The notes under the pieces were generated by a model. That model was given only the letters and a program-made list of their open reading frames with translations. It did no database searches and had not been told where the DNA came from. Shown here piece by piece: positions 10,887-22,956 of a DNA stretch of 64,000 bases. Numbering within the stretch: position 1 is the stretch's first letter; each line of letters starts with the position of its first letter. The stretch is from Pictodentalium vernedei (lineage: Eukaryota; Mollusca; Scaphopoda; Dentaliida; Dentaliidae), in contig CM062294.1 of the NCBI GenBank assembly GCA_031216915.1, positions 31,883,128 through 31,947,127 on the forward strand, read 5' to 3'. A program made the translations under genes and the position numbers.

Positions 10887-11994
10887 ATTATTTTCAAACA
10901 TTTTTGGGACATAATGTTCTGTCGACCACTGAAACGCTCATAGAATGTATCTATGTGCCTGTTATGATAGCCCGTAGCGCTACCGGAAACGAGTCGTCTA
11001 TATGATACGGAATCAGAATGAGGTGTCTATATGATACGGAATCGGAACACATTATGTGATACGTACCGTTTCTCGTAGTTTTCAGGCCAAAATCTATATG
11101 ATTGTTAGATAAAATGAAGCCATCCTCCACTTAAAAAAACACGACGGTTCACCTGATTAGTCAAGAATTCAGTTCCAAAAAGTGTCGACACGTCTATTGA
11201 AAATGGTGAGAAGTCTGATATTACTACTATTACGGGCATTTGAGAAGATTGGACAAATGCTATGGTGTCTCGCACATCTCACTGGCATTGTCCACAAAGA
11301 TTTTATTTCTTGATTTATTTTTTTTTCAAGGAAAAGTTTCTTCATTATGAAAATTGGGTTTCTACAGTCCAAATACCTCCGAGATTATATTTGTTTTTTC
11401 AATTTGTCGGTCGAGTACCAAGTCTCATTCCAGAAACTTAACTCTGATTCCTCATAAACGTGCGATGTAAAAGTGAATATGAAATTTGCAATCATGTTTG
11501 ATATTGAAAAACGGCAAATATACTCCACATCCTGGACCTGAAAGGCTATATCGCAGATCTTGCTAACGCTAATTATTAGCAGACGAGCCGATTTATCACG
11601 AACAAATAAATTGTTTTTATTTGTACATCTTCTGAACACTGCATTTTTATGAGAGTATTGTCGCCTGGGAAAAGGAACCAACAAAATGTCTTCTAAATTA
11701 GCTTTCTGGGCGGAATGGTTTGCAGACATGATTGCAAAATACTGAAGTACGCCATAAATACAGAACTATTTTTTGCCAGCTTATTTTGCTTGCTCAATGA
11801 GGAAACAGTTTATGTAAAAAAAGGGAGAAGAAAAATAAAAATGGAAAGTAAAAACGAATCCCCTCATATCGGTGGATCCAGTATATATAGGGTTTCCATT
11901 TTTGTTTCCCAAATCAAATGAATCGACTTCAGAATTGAATATCGTAGTTTCAAAAGTTCTTATAGAAACAATGTACACGCGTAAATGCGCGCTA
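10887..11994. other. Intron, no gene seen
   Basis: Contains a short direct repeat (GTCTATATGATACGGAATC at 11006 and 11030) and several open frames without protein character. Nothing else recognised. Confidence 0.4.
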
Positions 11995-12249
11995 CAGTAC
12001 GTGGAGAGTGTATTGTCACTAAATCACCCTCAGAGTGGAGATTCCACCCAAGCAATAATTGCAAATTTGTTGCAAAGCATAACCAGCACAAGCAAAGTTT
12101 CAGCCAATGGACCTCCGGGTTAACCCGGAGGTCCATTGGCTGAAACATTGTTTGTGTTTTTGTCGATATGTACAAAATTTGAAAGTTATAGCTTGGGTGA
12201 TAACTCCACTCCGCGAGTGATTTAGTTACAATCCACTCTCCACGTACTG
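11995..12249. mobile_element. Tc1/mariner-type MITE (family 2, copy 1)
   Basis: Termini CAGTACGTGGAGAGTG and CACTCTCCACGTACTG are inverted, flanked by TA (11993-11994, 12250-12251). The central hairpin holds CAGCCAATGGACCTCCGGGT and its complement. Very similar over its whole length to 57135-57391, which interrupts the gypsy gag. TIRs starting CAGT plus a TA target site are typical of Tc1/mariner. Confidence 0.85.
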
Positions 12250-12719
12250 TAAGTAGACAATTGAGAGAACTGAATTTTCACTACAAATCAGATGATACCA
12301 ATGCTCAGGGTACTCAAAGCTGAACTTTCCTAAAATTTCAAGCCTGCGTCTTTACTAAAAACAGAGATCATCGGGAAGAAACCTGGGGCCCGTTTCATGA
12401 AGCAATGTCATAAGACAATCTTAAGATCGACCTAAATCTAAGAGATAAGATCATTCTTAGCTGTGACATTTGAGTTTCATCAAGGCGTTTCACGAAGCCA
12501 GCTTAGGACCATTCTAATCTTAAGAATAAGACACAAGATACTTTAGATTGGTTACTGATTGAATAGTACAGTTCATTCCAAAAATACGCATTTATCCTGT
12601 TCAAAACCTAAAATTAAGCTGTTTTCCACAGAGAGTTATCGATCGTTACGTACTCGTCCACAACACTGTTTTTCTATTTTAACCCTTCATCACATTGAAT
12701 GTGTTTGTCAGGGTTACGG

Positions 12720-12820
12720 TCAATTGAAAATTTCGAATGGTTACATTATTAATTAATGAATTAATTAATGTATTATTTAATGAAACAGTTAATGAATTAA
12801 TTATTTAATTAATTAATTGT
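12720..12820. repeat. AT-rich ATTAATTAATGA tract in Harbinger 5' region
   Basis: Low-complexity run of ATTAATTA-type sequence. No further function is visible. Confidence 0.6.
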
Positions 12821-13565
12821 TTTTGTACATCAGTCGAAGCGTTTGGTGACGGGTTTACAGGTGCAGGAAACAGGAGTATCTAGAGGGAACCACTGCACAG
12901 CGGCGAGGACCTTCCAATTACCCAACGTCATAACCATTGGCTTTTCTGTACGCGTTGCACATCAGTATGAAGCCGTTTGCAGCACGCCAAAAATTAAATA
13001 GACTAGAAGGAGCGGGGTGACGTCAGCGAAAATCGGTTCTCGTAACTTCATCGAAGATAAGCCCCGCCTGTCTTCAGATGGGTAAATATTTACAGGTGAA
13101 TTGGGACTCTCACGCCTTGTTCCAAGGCAAGACATTTAATACCGACTGTCTAAGCTAAACAAGATAGAAGTAGGTGCCGAGGAGAAATACACGATGAGGT
13201 GCACGTCTTTATTTAACTCTGTCTGCGCTAGGTGGTGCTTAAAACTGGTATGCAGAGCTGACATGTGCGTGCCATTGTTCTGTGGTTCTGTCCGATTAGT
13301 CTGGCTTCCTTCACCAATAAACATATCACCAACATGATATGATTCGGGCTGTTGAAGGTGTTGTTAAACTCCGATAAAAAATGTTCAAAGACAGAATAAT
13401 TAAAAATCTCCCAGAGTAATTCACGAAACAATCTGAAAAATATGACACGTATAACATTTGTGCTAAGAAACATTTTCCCGAGAAAATCCGTGTCGCACGC
13501 TGAAATGCTATTCGTGAAACAAATATAAGCGAATGATCTGATGCTTCAGACGTTTTAACGAAAAA

Positions 13566-13971
13566 ATGTCGAAAAGAAATCCCAATTTCACGCCAGACGA
13601 TTTGGAGATGTTAACCCAGAAAGTTTTTCAGAACAAAGACACGCTGTTTTCAAAGTTTAAGTCAAGCGTTTCAAATACCAGAAAAAATCAGATCTGGGAA
13701 CAGATAAAAATGGAAGTCAATGCGGTAAATAAGACAGGTGTAAAGCGGACAGTTGAAGAAATCAGAAAAAAATGGACGAACATGGCCAGCGCAACAAAAC
13801 AGAAATTAGCGAAAAGTTCAAAAGGCATGAAAAAGACTGGTGGAGGCCGCCCGCCATGCGCCGTTACAAGTCAAACAGACGACAGGGTCGCGGATGTCCT
13901 CGGGCCTACCAGAATTGAAGGTGTACCAGGAGGGGTGGATACAGAAAGGCTGTCATGCAGAAAGAAGAAAG
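13566..13971 (+). CDS. Harbinger Myb/SANT-like DNA-binding protein, exon 1
   Basis: Starts at ATG 13566 (MSKRNPNFTPDDLEMLTQKV). The encoded region up to about residue 100 matches the trihelix/Myb_DNA-bind_5 pattern: NFTPxDLExL, NKDTLFSKF, RKNQIWEQI, VNAV, RTVEEIRKKWTNM, then KKTGGGRPP. In PIF/Harbinger elements this partner binds the element ends and carries the transposase to the nucleus. The donor is AAAG/GTAAAT after base 13971, leaving phase 1, which fits exon 2 at 15327. Without splicing the frame stops 4 codons later. The 1355-bp intron holds only poly-C and TG-rich tracts. Confidence 0.85.
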
Positions 13972-15326
13972 GTAAATTTTAATACTCTGTTGATTACTTT
14001 TAATTAAATTCATAAACATTCAGTGTTGTAGCATGTCCTCTATTCGTACATGTATAAAGGGAGTGTTGCTAACCCTTCACCTCGACGAGTGCCATTTAAG
14101 AAGCCCCAAATATGGACCAGACCCAAATATACAATGCTTGCCGGATTGAGGAACATGTGTGTGTGTGTTTGTGTGTGTATTGGGGAGGGAGGTGGTGCTT
14201 CATGCTTCATTAATGGCATTGAATTGTAAAGTAATGTTGATAATTTTCAAGGGTTGACTTTACTGAAACCTTTACTGTATTTATGATGGGCGTTGGAACC
14301 TACCAATAGTGGAGGGAGTGGGGTAATCAAGAGAGGTGAGGATTTAATGTCACAGGACAAGTAGGGCTAGCCATGGTTCGGCCCGGTCTAGGAAAGTTTA
14401 AAAAAAACAAAAAGCATGCAATTCTTTGCATCTGTGTGATTTGTGTGGTAAAGAAAAGATATAGATAGATCATGATATCACTCATATTCGAATCTCATGC
14501 CCCATGTCTTCGTGGGTCTCACTCCAGGAAGTACATACTGTCTATTTGCTACTAAGCATAATCACTTCAGACTACATTTATCATGCTTAATAGCAAACAG
14601 ACAATTTGTACCTCCTCCCGAACTCTGATCCATGATGACGCCTGAACTGAATCTTCAGGTGGACTTCGTTGGATGTTGTCAAGATAAGAACGGCTAAATC
14701 CATAAATCCATAATAAATAAACCCAGCTGATTTTTTCACAGATAAAACATTCGCTTGAATCAGTATAACATTTGAAATCGAGTGAAGACTCAGCTGTACA
14801 TTTGAAAGCTATTAGGCAATATAGCCCCCTCCCCCCCCCCCCCCCCCCACAGAAATGAAGTTTCTAAAAATAGGTACTAGAATATAAGACTTAATACCCC
14901 TCCCCCCACCCACCCACCAGACAAAAAACGTGCGATACTAATATTTAAGTAAGGCAACATGCATTAAAGCGTCTCTCTCGTAATCTGTTTTGAAAGCACA
15001 TTCATAGAAGTGAAAAAGCATTCTCAATTTCTATTCGTCCATCAAGTTTATTTGAGTATGTATACCTTTGGTCGAACTGATTTTTTCTTTTTAAAAAGGG
15101 TCTGAATGGGGAGTAAGCGACCCTGTCAGATTTTCAGCCTCAATTGATACATGGCAATACAGGTATTGTCTCCAACATTTTCGTTAATTTTGACAGAATA
15201 GCTTTAGAAAGGAACTATCAAAAGAAAGTTAAGTGAAGTACAAAATATCACTGTTATTTAATGCCTAGTCTGCTAGTGATTTGTGAGTCAACCTGTTATT
15301 GCTAAATTTATTCCTCGATTTTTTAG

Positions 15327-15712
15327 CGCCAGCTCATTTAGTTGATGATGATGATAATAATATTGATGATGATGGGGATGGTGATGTTCATGATGATGAT
15401 GACGACAGTGACGATGAAATTGTTGTAGATGACGAAGAGGTGCCAGGTCTGTCAAACGCGCGTAACAGTGTGAAGAGAAAACGTCGTAGTAACATTGACC
15501 TGAGTGAAAGAATAGTTGAAATAGAGGAAAAACGACTGAAAATTGAAGAGGAAAGACTTGAATTAGAGAAACGGCGTTTATCAGTAAATGAGAAGATGCT
15601 CCAGAAGTTAGATCAGTTAGTTGTCGTGGTGGGGAAAGTATATCACAATCAATGGAAAAGATATAAAATGCATACATGTATGTTCCGTGTTCAAGATGTT
15701 TTATTGTCCTAG
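15327..15712 (+). CDS. Harbinger Myb/SANT-like protein, exon 2
   Basis: Acceptor TTTTTTAG before 15327; the frame joins exon 1 to give a protein of about 263 residues. The exon encodes a Asp-rich run (LVDDDDNNIDDDGDG and following), a basic nuclear-signal-like KRKRRS, and a C-terminal coiled coil (RIVEIEEKRLKIEEERLELE). The Asp run comes from GAT/GAC repeats, and the minus-strand His-rich frame there is its shadow. Stop TAG at 15710-15712. The coiled coil probably mediates dimer or transposase contact, which is inference. Confidence 0.8.
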
Positions 15713-15889
15713 TGACGCCCTAAAACAGCAAATAACAACACCCAGAAGCTACGAGAAGGACTCACTTCGATCCATGCGATCATCATCAGTTCATGCTGGG
15801 GCTCCCCCATTCAAATAACATTCTCTGAATGAGCTGTGCATTGTTGGAGAGTCAGATGGCAGGGACATCCAACCTATCTTCATCGCTTC

Positions 15890-16160
15890 CAGTATTCCGT
15901 AATTACGGATTAGCTATTTCGTCATTAAGGGTTAGCAAATTCGTAATTATCGATTAGTTTTCCGTAAGTAAGAAAAAGCTATTTCGTAATTTTTGAATAA
16001 TATTTCATAATTACGAAAGAGCTATTTCGTTATTGGGGATTAGTTTTTCGTACTTTGGGATTAGTGATTCGTACTTACAGAATTCCAATTTCTTCTTTAC
16101 CGTTTAGTATTACGTAATTAAGAATTATAATTTTATACTTACGGATTCCCTACTGTATGT
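15890..16160. repeat. Short degenerate repeats between the Harbinger genes
   Basis: The motif TTAGCTATTTCGTAATTA and variants (GATTAGTTTTTCGTA) recur at least eight times at irregular spacing. It lies in the convergent intergenic region and could have 3' end or regulatory significance, but that is not shown. Confidence 0.5.
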
Positions 16161-16383
16161 CCATGTCGCTTCTACGTTTCCGTGTAAAAATCCAACTGTA
16201 GGTGTGTATGTCGCTTTTATGTTTCCGTATAAAAAAAAGTTTTAGTAAAAATTTACGTTATGCTTTTTATTCATGAACAATAGCTCGGATTGTTATGACA
16301 TAAATGGTACAATGTTGTTCTATGTTTCAATCGGTCGCCGAATATTGAAGCATTGAAGTGACGAAATGAGAACAATGTTATTT

Positions 16384-17450
16384 TTATCTAAATCTGCTCT
16401 GCACGAGGTTGTTTCTCAGATCAATTCCAGTAGAATTATTGGAATGTTGCTGGTAAATGATATTCATATCATCTTCTGCTGGTAACTGTTCGTTTGGAAG
16501 TGGTATTCTGTTGTTGATGCACATATTGTGTAGAATAGCAACAGCCACAGTTATCTTGCACACTTTTCCCGGTGAAAATAGAAGAGCTCCTCCAGAAGAG
16601 TCAATGCATCTAAATCTCATTTGCAGTACGCCAAAAGCACGTTCAGTTGTATTTCTAGTCCTTATCAAGGCTTTATTATATCTTTTCTCAGCTTGGGTGT
16701 GAAGGTTGATGAATGGGGTCATGAGTTCCGCTCGTAATAGGTAACCACTATCACCAACTAACCAGCCGATCGGTATCTGCCTCCTTTCGAAAAGATCACA
16801 CAGCTGCGAGTTTGTGTAAATGAAAGAGTCGTGTGTAGAACCCGGCCACTTGGCCACAATATTTGTGAATCTCAAGTCTGAAACGCAAACAACCTGCACA
16901 TTTACTGAGTTGTATTGCTTCCGATTTACGTAAGCTTCCTCATCTACTGATGGGGCAACGATCCTTATGTGTGTACAATCAATTGAACCTACAACGTTTG
17001 GAAAATTAGCCATTTCATGAAACCCCACCATTATTTGCCTCAAAGTTCTCTCGTCTCTTGGCATAAAGATGAACAGCGGTGCTTTATTGCAGAGTGCCGC
17101 TGTTACAGAGTTAACAACTCGGGAAACTATTGCCTTGCTGACTCCCAAGGTGTCTCCGTTAACTGCCTGGAAACTGCCAGTAGCATAAAATCGTAGCGCT
17201 GTCAATACTTGGTGTGATAAAGTGACTGCGACCTTCTCGTCGGGTGTTCGATCTCTTCGCCGACTATTTCGCATATATTGGAAATCAAAGGCCGAGTAAG
17301 CCGATACCTACAAAGTATATCCTCGTCGTCCATGTAATCAAGTGGATTGTTTCGATCCCTAAAAACTCTTTGGCGTCTCAAATGCCTGCGAGCCGAAATC
17401 ATCATGTACACAGCAGCCATTTTTGTGTCCTTCATTAACCCGTATGACAA
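16384..17450 (-). pseudogene. PIF/Harbinger DDE transposase, one frameshift
   Basis: DDE_Tnp_4-family transposase that cuts and rejoins the element. The main frame (16384-17274) carries ALRFYATGSFQ, GVSKAIVSRVV (helix-turn-helix), GSIDCTHIRI (first catalytic Asp), AKWPGSTHDSFIY, VGDSGYLL (second Asp), and NTTERAFGVLQMRF (catalytic Glu), then HNMC near the end. The N-terminus lies in another frame (17450-17202: RRQRVFRDRNNPLDYMDD and EIEHPTRRSQSL). The two must meet near 17207-17215, so a single-base indel is the only visible damage. Convergent with the Myb-like gene. Confidence 0.88.
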
Positions 17451-17688
17451 ACAAAACGAATATTTCGTGAATTCAATGCTATGTCATAAGTCATAAGTGA
17501 TAGGATTATGTTAAGATCATCTTATGGCAACTCTTGACCAGTCTAAGTATTTTGGTCATAGCTAAGATCAAACTTAGCTTAGACGTTTTTCTTGAAATGC
17601 AATTTTTCCCCTAAGTTAGTCTTCAGTTCATCCTATGATACAACTTTGTCATAAAACGGGCCCCTGTATTCTAAGTCCTCATATTAGG

Positions 17689-17805
<117 letters not shown>

Positions 17806-17989
17806 TAAAATTCGGACTGGCACAGGCATTTCCTGCTGAAACGTTTTTTGTTCTTGTAATATGCTGCGGAAATATTGTTTTCATTTACTGAAACTTGATG
17901 GGTTTTAAGCATGATAAAAAATATACAAATCTGATTCAAATAAAGTGATGAGCTTTGGGACTCGTTAAACTGACTGGCAATAATTGATG

Positions 17990-18520
17990 CTATTCATTGA
18001 TGGGCTCTAATTTAGTCCTTACAAGGATGTTACGCAAACTTTTGTTTTTCTTATAAGCTGTGACAGGTCGAAGATTCAAAGGTCCATTTAATTTTGAGTT
18101 GGTTAAATTGAGTTCATCTTTTAATAGTTTTGCTATTTCGATATTCATTCTGTTGTTTGTTAAAGTGAAAGGAATGATGGACCTCATTTCGTATTCTCCC
18201 TCTGATATGTTCATACCAAATGGCCAGAGGGTTTGAAGCGTATTGATCCAAAAAGCTTCACTTTTTTCTTAGTTCATCCGTTTCTTCTAATGTGTCTTTC
18301 ATTGGTGGTTATTCAATAGGATGGATTTCGAAGTCGTCCAAAGAATGGCCTAGAAGGTTAAAATGTTGTGCTACTGGGGCGTCAGCAGTTTTATATCCCG
18401 TTTGTGTCGAGTAGCACGCATTCAGAAATGTTTTTGACTTTGACCAACATACTGCTTCCGACAGTGTTTACAAGTAATACGGTAAATAATATTGGGTGAT
18501 TCACAATGGAGGGAATGTCG
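17990..18520 (-). pseudogene. GIY-YIG endonuclease and tail of Penelope element
   Basis: Minus-strand frames give IIYRITCKHCRKQYVGQ (the GIY-YIG core with a Cys pair, as in Penelope endonucleases), then VAQHFNLLGHSLDDFEI and WINTLQTLWPFGMN, the conserved ending of that domain. The last frame (18214-17990) is MNISEGEYEMRSIIPF to the stop. At least two frameshifts and a stop near 18300 break it. Confidence 0.75.
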
Positions 18521-18569
18521 GATTTGAAAATGATTTTTCGTTTGTTCGGAGGAAAATTCCCCTTTCTGA

Positions 18570-20165
18570 TCAGACATAAAGGTATACAATTTTAAGTGGT
18601 TTTAAATCAGTAATTTCTGCAGTACTTTCCAGCTTTTTCAGGGTTTGAGATTTCAGGCCACGCAAAAATCGCATTGAGTACACCCTCGATCTGAGGGCTT
18701 CAAATAGGATAGAACAAGCCTCGTTGAAATTTACCTTATCACTTGAACTGCGGTGGAAACGACTGAACTGCGAGTTGATGATACATTTAAATATATGTTG
18801 AGGATGAAATGATTTCGTGTGCAACAACTGATGTGAATCAGTTGGTTTAAAATATACTTTGAAATCTAAATGACCGGATGCCTGGAATTTCTCGCCTTTA
18901 TACACGGTCACATCAGGAAAATCAACAGTATGTTCACTGACAGTAGCTTTCAGTTTGATGTTTGGATCATGTTTGTTTAAAATAACTAAAAATTCATCAA
19001 AATCTTTTTTTGAATGTTCGCAAATACTAAACATGTCATCTAAATATCTGAGATATACGACAGAGTGCTTTGCACATTTGCTTAAGCATTCCCCTCCCAT
19101 TCCGCTACAAAAAAGTTAGGACTGAATCCTCTGCCCGTTGGACAACCCATTATTTGTAAATCATTTTCTCCATTGAATTGAAAGTCATTACCTTTTAAGC
19201 TCAGCTCAAAAAAAATCCAAAATTTGTTCATCCGGGCGTTTAATATCCGGATATTTTTTAAATGCATTTTTAATCGATTTAATACCTTTATCATTATTAA
19301 TGTTCGTATACAATGCTGTCGATATCCAAAGTCGCCAAGATTGAATTTTTCGATATTTTCAATTTAGAAATTTTTGACAGGAAGTCCTGTGTATTTTTGA
19401 GATAGCTCGGATGTCTATTGACTGTAGGCTTCAGATGATAATCAATTAGTTCCGAAATTGCATTAGATTCCGGGTTACAATCTGGGACAACAGTTCAATT
19501 GTTTTTTTGGTTGTGTGACCTTCGTCAATGAGACATTTTAAAAACATATTGAATTTTTCGACATTACTAGGCCAAATAAGTGAATCTATTTTCTTATAAT
19601 GTTTAGTATTGCTGAATTGTCTCTTTTATACAATTATTCCGAGATAGAACGACTACCAATCCACCTTTTTCGGCTGGTTTAATAACTAATTTCTTATTTT
19701 TCGAAGTTTCGTTAGGGCTCTCCGTTCACCAGCTGCTAAATTGTCTTTATCGGAGAGTATGTTCATGCCCAGCACCTTTCGAAGGATTCGTTTGTTAGCC
19801 TTAATAATTTCGGGATCTACTTACCTATCTGGAGATGACCAACCAGATGATTCTGTAAAAGGAAGTTTCTGGCCGTTGGAGTTTCTAAAGCGGTCTGCTA
19901 ATTTCATTTGCCTAAGAAAATTACAGTTATACGATGGTATATTTGTTTGATTACCAGTTTTAGACTTCGGTGCTGGAACAAAGGTTAAACCGCGATCTAA
20001 CAGAGACTTCTCTTGGGTTGTTCGGTCATTGGTGCTAGACAGGTTAACCACATTAGTTCCTAATCCAACATGTGTTAGACGGCTGTTACCTTTGCCTTTG
20101 CTTAGTTTAAATCTAGATGGTTCATCCAGTGATCGAACATAATATTGGCGGTTCTCGTGGTCCAA
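18570..20165 (-). pseudogene. Penelope-like reverse transcriptase
   Basis: The N-terminal part (20165-19821) has LLDRGLTFVPAPKS, typical of the region before Penelope RTs. KPAEKGGLVVVL lies near 19690. LQIMGCPTGRGFSPNF at about 19165-19100 is the palm motif before the active site, and VVYLRYLDDMFSI near 19050 carries the catalytic YLDD. HLDFKVYFKPTDSHQLLH and SFHPQHIFKCII follow. Frame changes occur near 19820, 19560, 19300 and 19090. Related RTs are telomerase-like and use target-primed synthesis (family knowledge). Confidence 0.8.
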
Positions 20166-20611
20166 TGGATTAAATCCTGAACAACATCAAACCCCGCGTC
20201 AGCAATTTTTTGGATTTGGAATAACATTAACGTCCTTCACTTTCCGAATGGTTTCGTTGATCCTGTTCTGGGTTCTGCTCTCAGCCAATGTGACTTTTTG
20301 CTAAAAGTTTAGTTCAACGAAATATATTTTTGCTGATCTAAACTTGACCCTGATGTCGCTAAGCATATTCCGCAACCGCTTACTACGAGATCAGTATTAT
20401 CACTTCGAGGATTCACGCCAATATCTAATAACATTTTTGAGGAACTGGACTGGCCACTGTGCCACTTAAACATAGAGCGCAAATGATTGAACTTGGCACC
20501 GGGGTAATACTCCACCTGGATGTCCGGGAGGGGATTGCGATCAATGCGTCCTAAATTTGAACTACCAATCATGAGGATGTTTTTACAAACAGAAGAGAGG
20601 CGATAGTGCAT
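20110..20611 (-). pseudogene. SGNH/GDSL hydrolase-like domain 5' of Penelope RT
   Basis: The frame from 20611 reads ILMIGSSNLGRI (block I Gly-x-Ser-Asn), then KMLLDIGVNPRSD (block III Gly-x-Asn). In a shifted frame near 20185-20150 it has a block V Asp-x-x-His motif (DLIHWT). Together these are the catalytic blocks of SGNH esterases/lipases. Esterase-like domains are known in CR1-type non-LTR ORF1 proteins; here the domain sits directly upstream of a Penelope RT in the same orientation. Whether the two were one protein cannot be decided from this broken copy. Confidence 0.6.
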
Positions 20612-21279
20612 GTGTGTGTGGTTCGGGGGGGGGGGGGGGTATGAGTGTGTGTGTGTGGGGGGGGGGGGTCAACATTATATTTACCAACCCGTAATACAAT
20701 GTTATTGTAAAGTTACAGGAAGGAGGTGTACAGACTCATTACTATTCACGCGCTTTCGGCTCCTTATTTAACAAAATTATCCGTCGGATCGAAACAGTCT
20801 TTGAGCCCATCTACACTCTAAAATCAGGTTGGTTAAAAATTAACCTAAATCACCTGGGTTGAGAGAACCCCAGTTGGGTTCATATTCGCTCAACCCGGTC
20901 GATTAGGGTTAAGTTTTTAAAACAACATTATGTCCTAGTTTTCGAAGTTTCAGTAAAAAATGTAGAAATAACCAAAAGATATTGCCGAATTCCCGAAGGT
21001 AAGTAAAAAATATATCGTTTCCCATTTCTCACTAGTAAATAGTTTCGGACTTGTAGGATCTTCTCATTTCTTGGTATATCAGGTTTCATCACACCAAACC
21101 TATTAGTTTTCGACAGCATTCGTGTGCTAACTTTGACAACAACATCGTAAACGGGAAATGTTAAAATCGTACCCTACAAATAAGTACTTTTGTATATACC
21201 GGGTATATTTTTAACAAAAGTGTCTATAAAATAATGATCTCATTCACTAACGTATTCAGCCGGAGTATATATTTTGCAG
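20612..21279. other. Intron with homopolymer and TG tracts
   Basis: 20625-20638 and 20659-20667 are poly-G, separated by a (TG)n run. At 20805-20910 CAACCC/GGGTTG words suggest the edge of another MITE, but I could not pair its ends. The intron ends in ATTTTGCAG before exon B. Confidence 0.45.
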
Positions 21280-21469
21280 ATTTTGAGAATGCCTTTGCGG
21301 GATCGTGTTCGATGGATGAAATTGCCGTGAAGGTGGCAACAAGAGTAATCGGACATAAACCTGAGTTGGAATATATTCTTGTTGACTGTGGCTCTCTAGC
21401 ACTATCTCACGTGGGCATTGCTAGACAAGATGGACGTTTCTGTTATATTCAACAGCATTCGGAGTTAAG
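21280..21469 (+). CDS. D-serine dehydratase-like protein, internal exon B
   Basis: 190-bp exon between ATTTTGCAG and GTTTGT. It encodes AFAGSCSMDEIAVKVATRVI, then GHKPELEYILVDCGSLALS and the end of exon at HSELR. GSC-x-DDIAVxVxTRVIGH and LVDCG are conserved in the C-terminal beta-domain of D-serine dehydratase-like enzymes (Pfam D-ser_dehydrat/Ala_racemase_N neighbourhood). It enters in phase 1 from exon A and leaves with two bases that pair with the first base of exon C at 32345, so all joins keep frame. Confidence 0.88.
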
Positions 21470-22956
21470 GTTTGTCTTATTGTAGAAGTAGTTATGGTGG
21501 GGGTACCGTGCCACTTATCTAACAAAGGGCTATTGTTCTAGAACAATGGCATATTGTCCCTATATCCCGATAAATTCTGTCTTTTGATTGGTCAGAATGC
21601 CTTGGACAAATAGCCATGGTAAAGGATGCACTCAACATCCAAGGTATATGAGAGCGTGTAACATCCAAAGAATATGGGCACGCGAAACATCGGGGGTATA
21701 TGGTTTAAATGAAAGCTTTTCACATTCACTCGCCTCGGTATAAAAATCGAACCCAAAAACCTGCAAATAGTAACAAATATTATCAGATTTCAGACAATGC
21801 GATCATCTTTTGCCTTGATAAAAGAAATAGTCGAGTAATTAAATGAAACAACTTGAGAAAAATAAAATATGAGCAACTAATTATGCCAACAAAATACTAT
21901 TAACTCGTTTCCTAAACGACCCAAGGGATGTTACTCTATCTGTTGTCTTCTGCGTTTATAAAAACAAAAACTATTCACGAATTTGGCCCAAGTGATTGTG
22001 GAGCGTGAGAAATGCATCCACAAATTTATACCCACTTTGTTTGTACTGTGTTTCAAACGGGACAAAAACGTTATCTCCGCCAACATGTATGGTATATGAA
22101 GATATAATACCTGGATGTCTCATTTTAACACAGACACCCAGATGTTAAATCTCCATATACCATACATGTAGGTGGAGATAAGTTATATTGTTCTCCTATT
22201 ATTTGCCAAGTGTATGGGATTTCAATGGGGCTTTAATACCATTGTTCTAGCTAAAACACCTGCATTTTCAGGTGCGTCCCGGTTCGGACGATTGTTTGAG
22301 GATACAGTCTATTATATTCAGGCCTGACACACAGCCTCCCCCGCTATCATTTGGCCTTGCTCTTTTGTTCTAGATAAATCATCGGCATTTGCAGGTGTTC
22401 GAGAAATGGGCGAGTCTCGGCTTTGACTATTTTTATGTGGATATAAAGCCCATGTGTTTAGTGGCGTCCCCGCGCCATGCCACAATAATAGACCCATGTC
22501 TGACATGTATTGAAGTAAAATGGGTCATAGGTCTGTCTATTCTTGAAAGTACCAGGTAGTTTAGGTTAACTATAGGTATGGGGAATTTCCACTGCATCAA
22601 GTATTAGTCTTCGACGTGGACAGTAGGAGTTCCAATGAACGTGTTGAAACACATCTACCAATGTGATGAGTCATAAGGATTTTTCATGAATGTTCAGGTA
22701 TGAAAATCGTGAAATACAGATCCATATTTCTTCTACATTAAGAATGGCCAACATGGATCATCTGAATCAAAGTCTTTGCTGTAACCTTGTAGTAAAAGCT
22801 ATGGCGTGAAAAAACGATCTGAGAGTGGATATACGTGAGTGGTCTGATGAATGAGTACCTACACAGAAAGGAGTGAGCCTTCCCCTCATGAGGGGAACAG
22901 TTTTGTGCGAAAATGTGAGACACATTAACATAACTGTAAATCGCATCTTGGATGGT
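21470..22956. other. Intron with an inverted repeat, no gene seen
   Basis: An inverted repeat lies at 22071-22182, with arms TTATCTCC-CAACATGTATGG and CCATACATGTAGGTGGAGAT. CTATTGTTCTAGAACAATGG at 21531 is a local palindrome, and CCATTGTTCTAG recurs at 22239, so a MITE of about 720 bp may span these, unproven. No coding region identified. Confidence 0.4.

Larger units (their letters stand above)
12386..17663. mobile_element. Complete PIF/Harbinger element with two genes
   Basis: Inverted ends GGGCCCGTTTCATGA (left) and TCATAAAACGGGCCC (right) are each bordered by CTG (12383-12385 and 17664-17666), the 3-bp CWG-type target duplication known for Harbingers. Inside are a two-exon Myb/SANT-like gene on + and a DDE transposase on -, arranged convergently. 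Sub-terminal TAAGATCATTCTTA and TTAGCT motifs recur near both ends. Length 5278 bp. The transposase has one frameshift, so this copy is probably recently inactivated. Confidence 0.88.
17990..20611 (-). mobile_element. Penelope-like retroelement (decayed)
   Basis: Minus-strand order: SGNH-hydrolase-like segment (20611-20110), linker and RT (20165-18570), GIY-YIG endonuclease (18520-18215) and C-terminal tail to 17990. RT followed by GIY-YIG is diagnostic of Penelope-like elements. Several frameshifts and stops interrupt it. Its ends are not defined: no terminal repeats were recognised. Confidence 0.8.

Noticed and set aside
15288-15677. His-rich minus-strand ORF
   Set aside because: Antisense of the Asp-rich GAT/GAC run in Myb-like exon 2.
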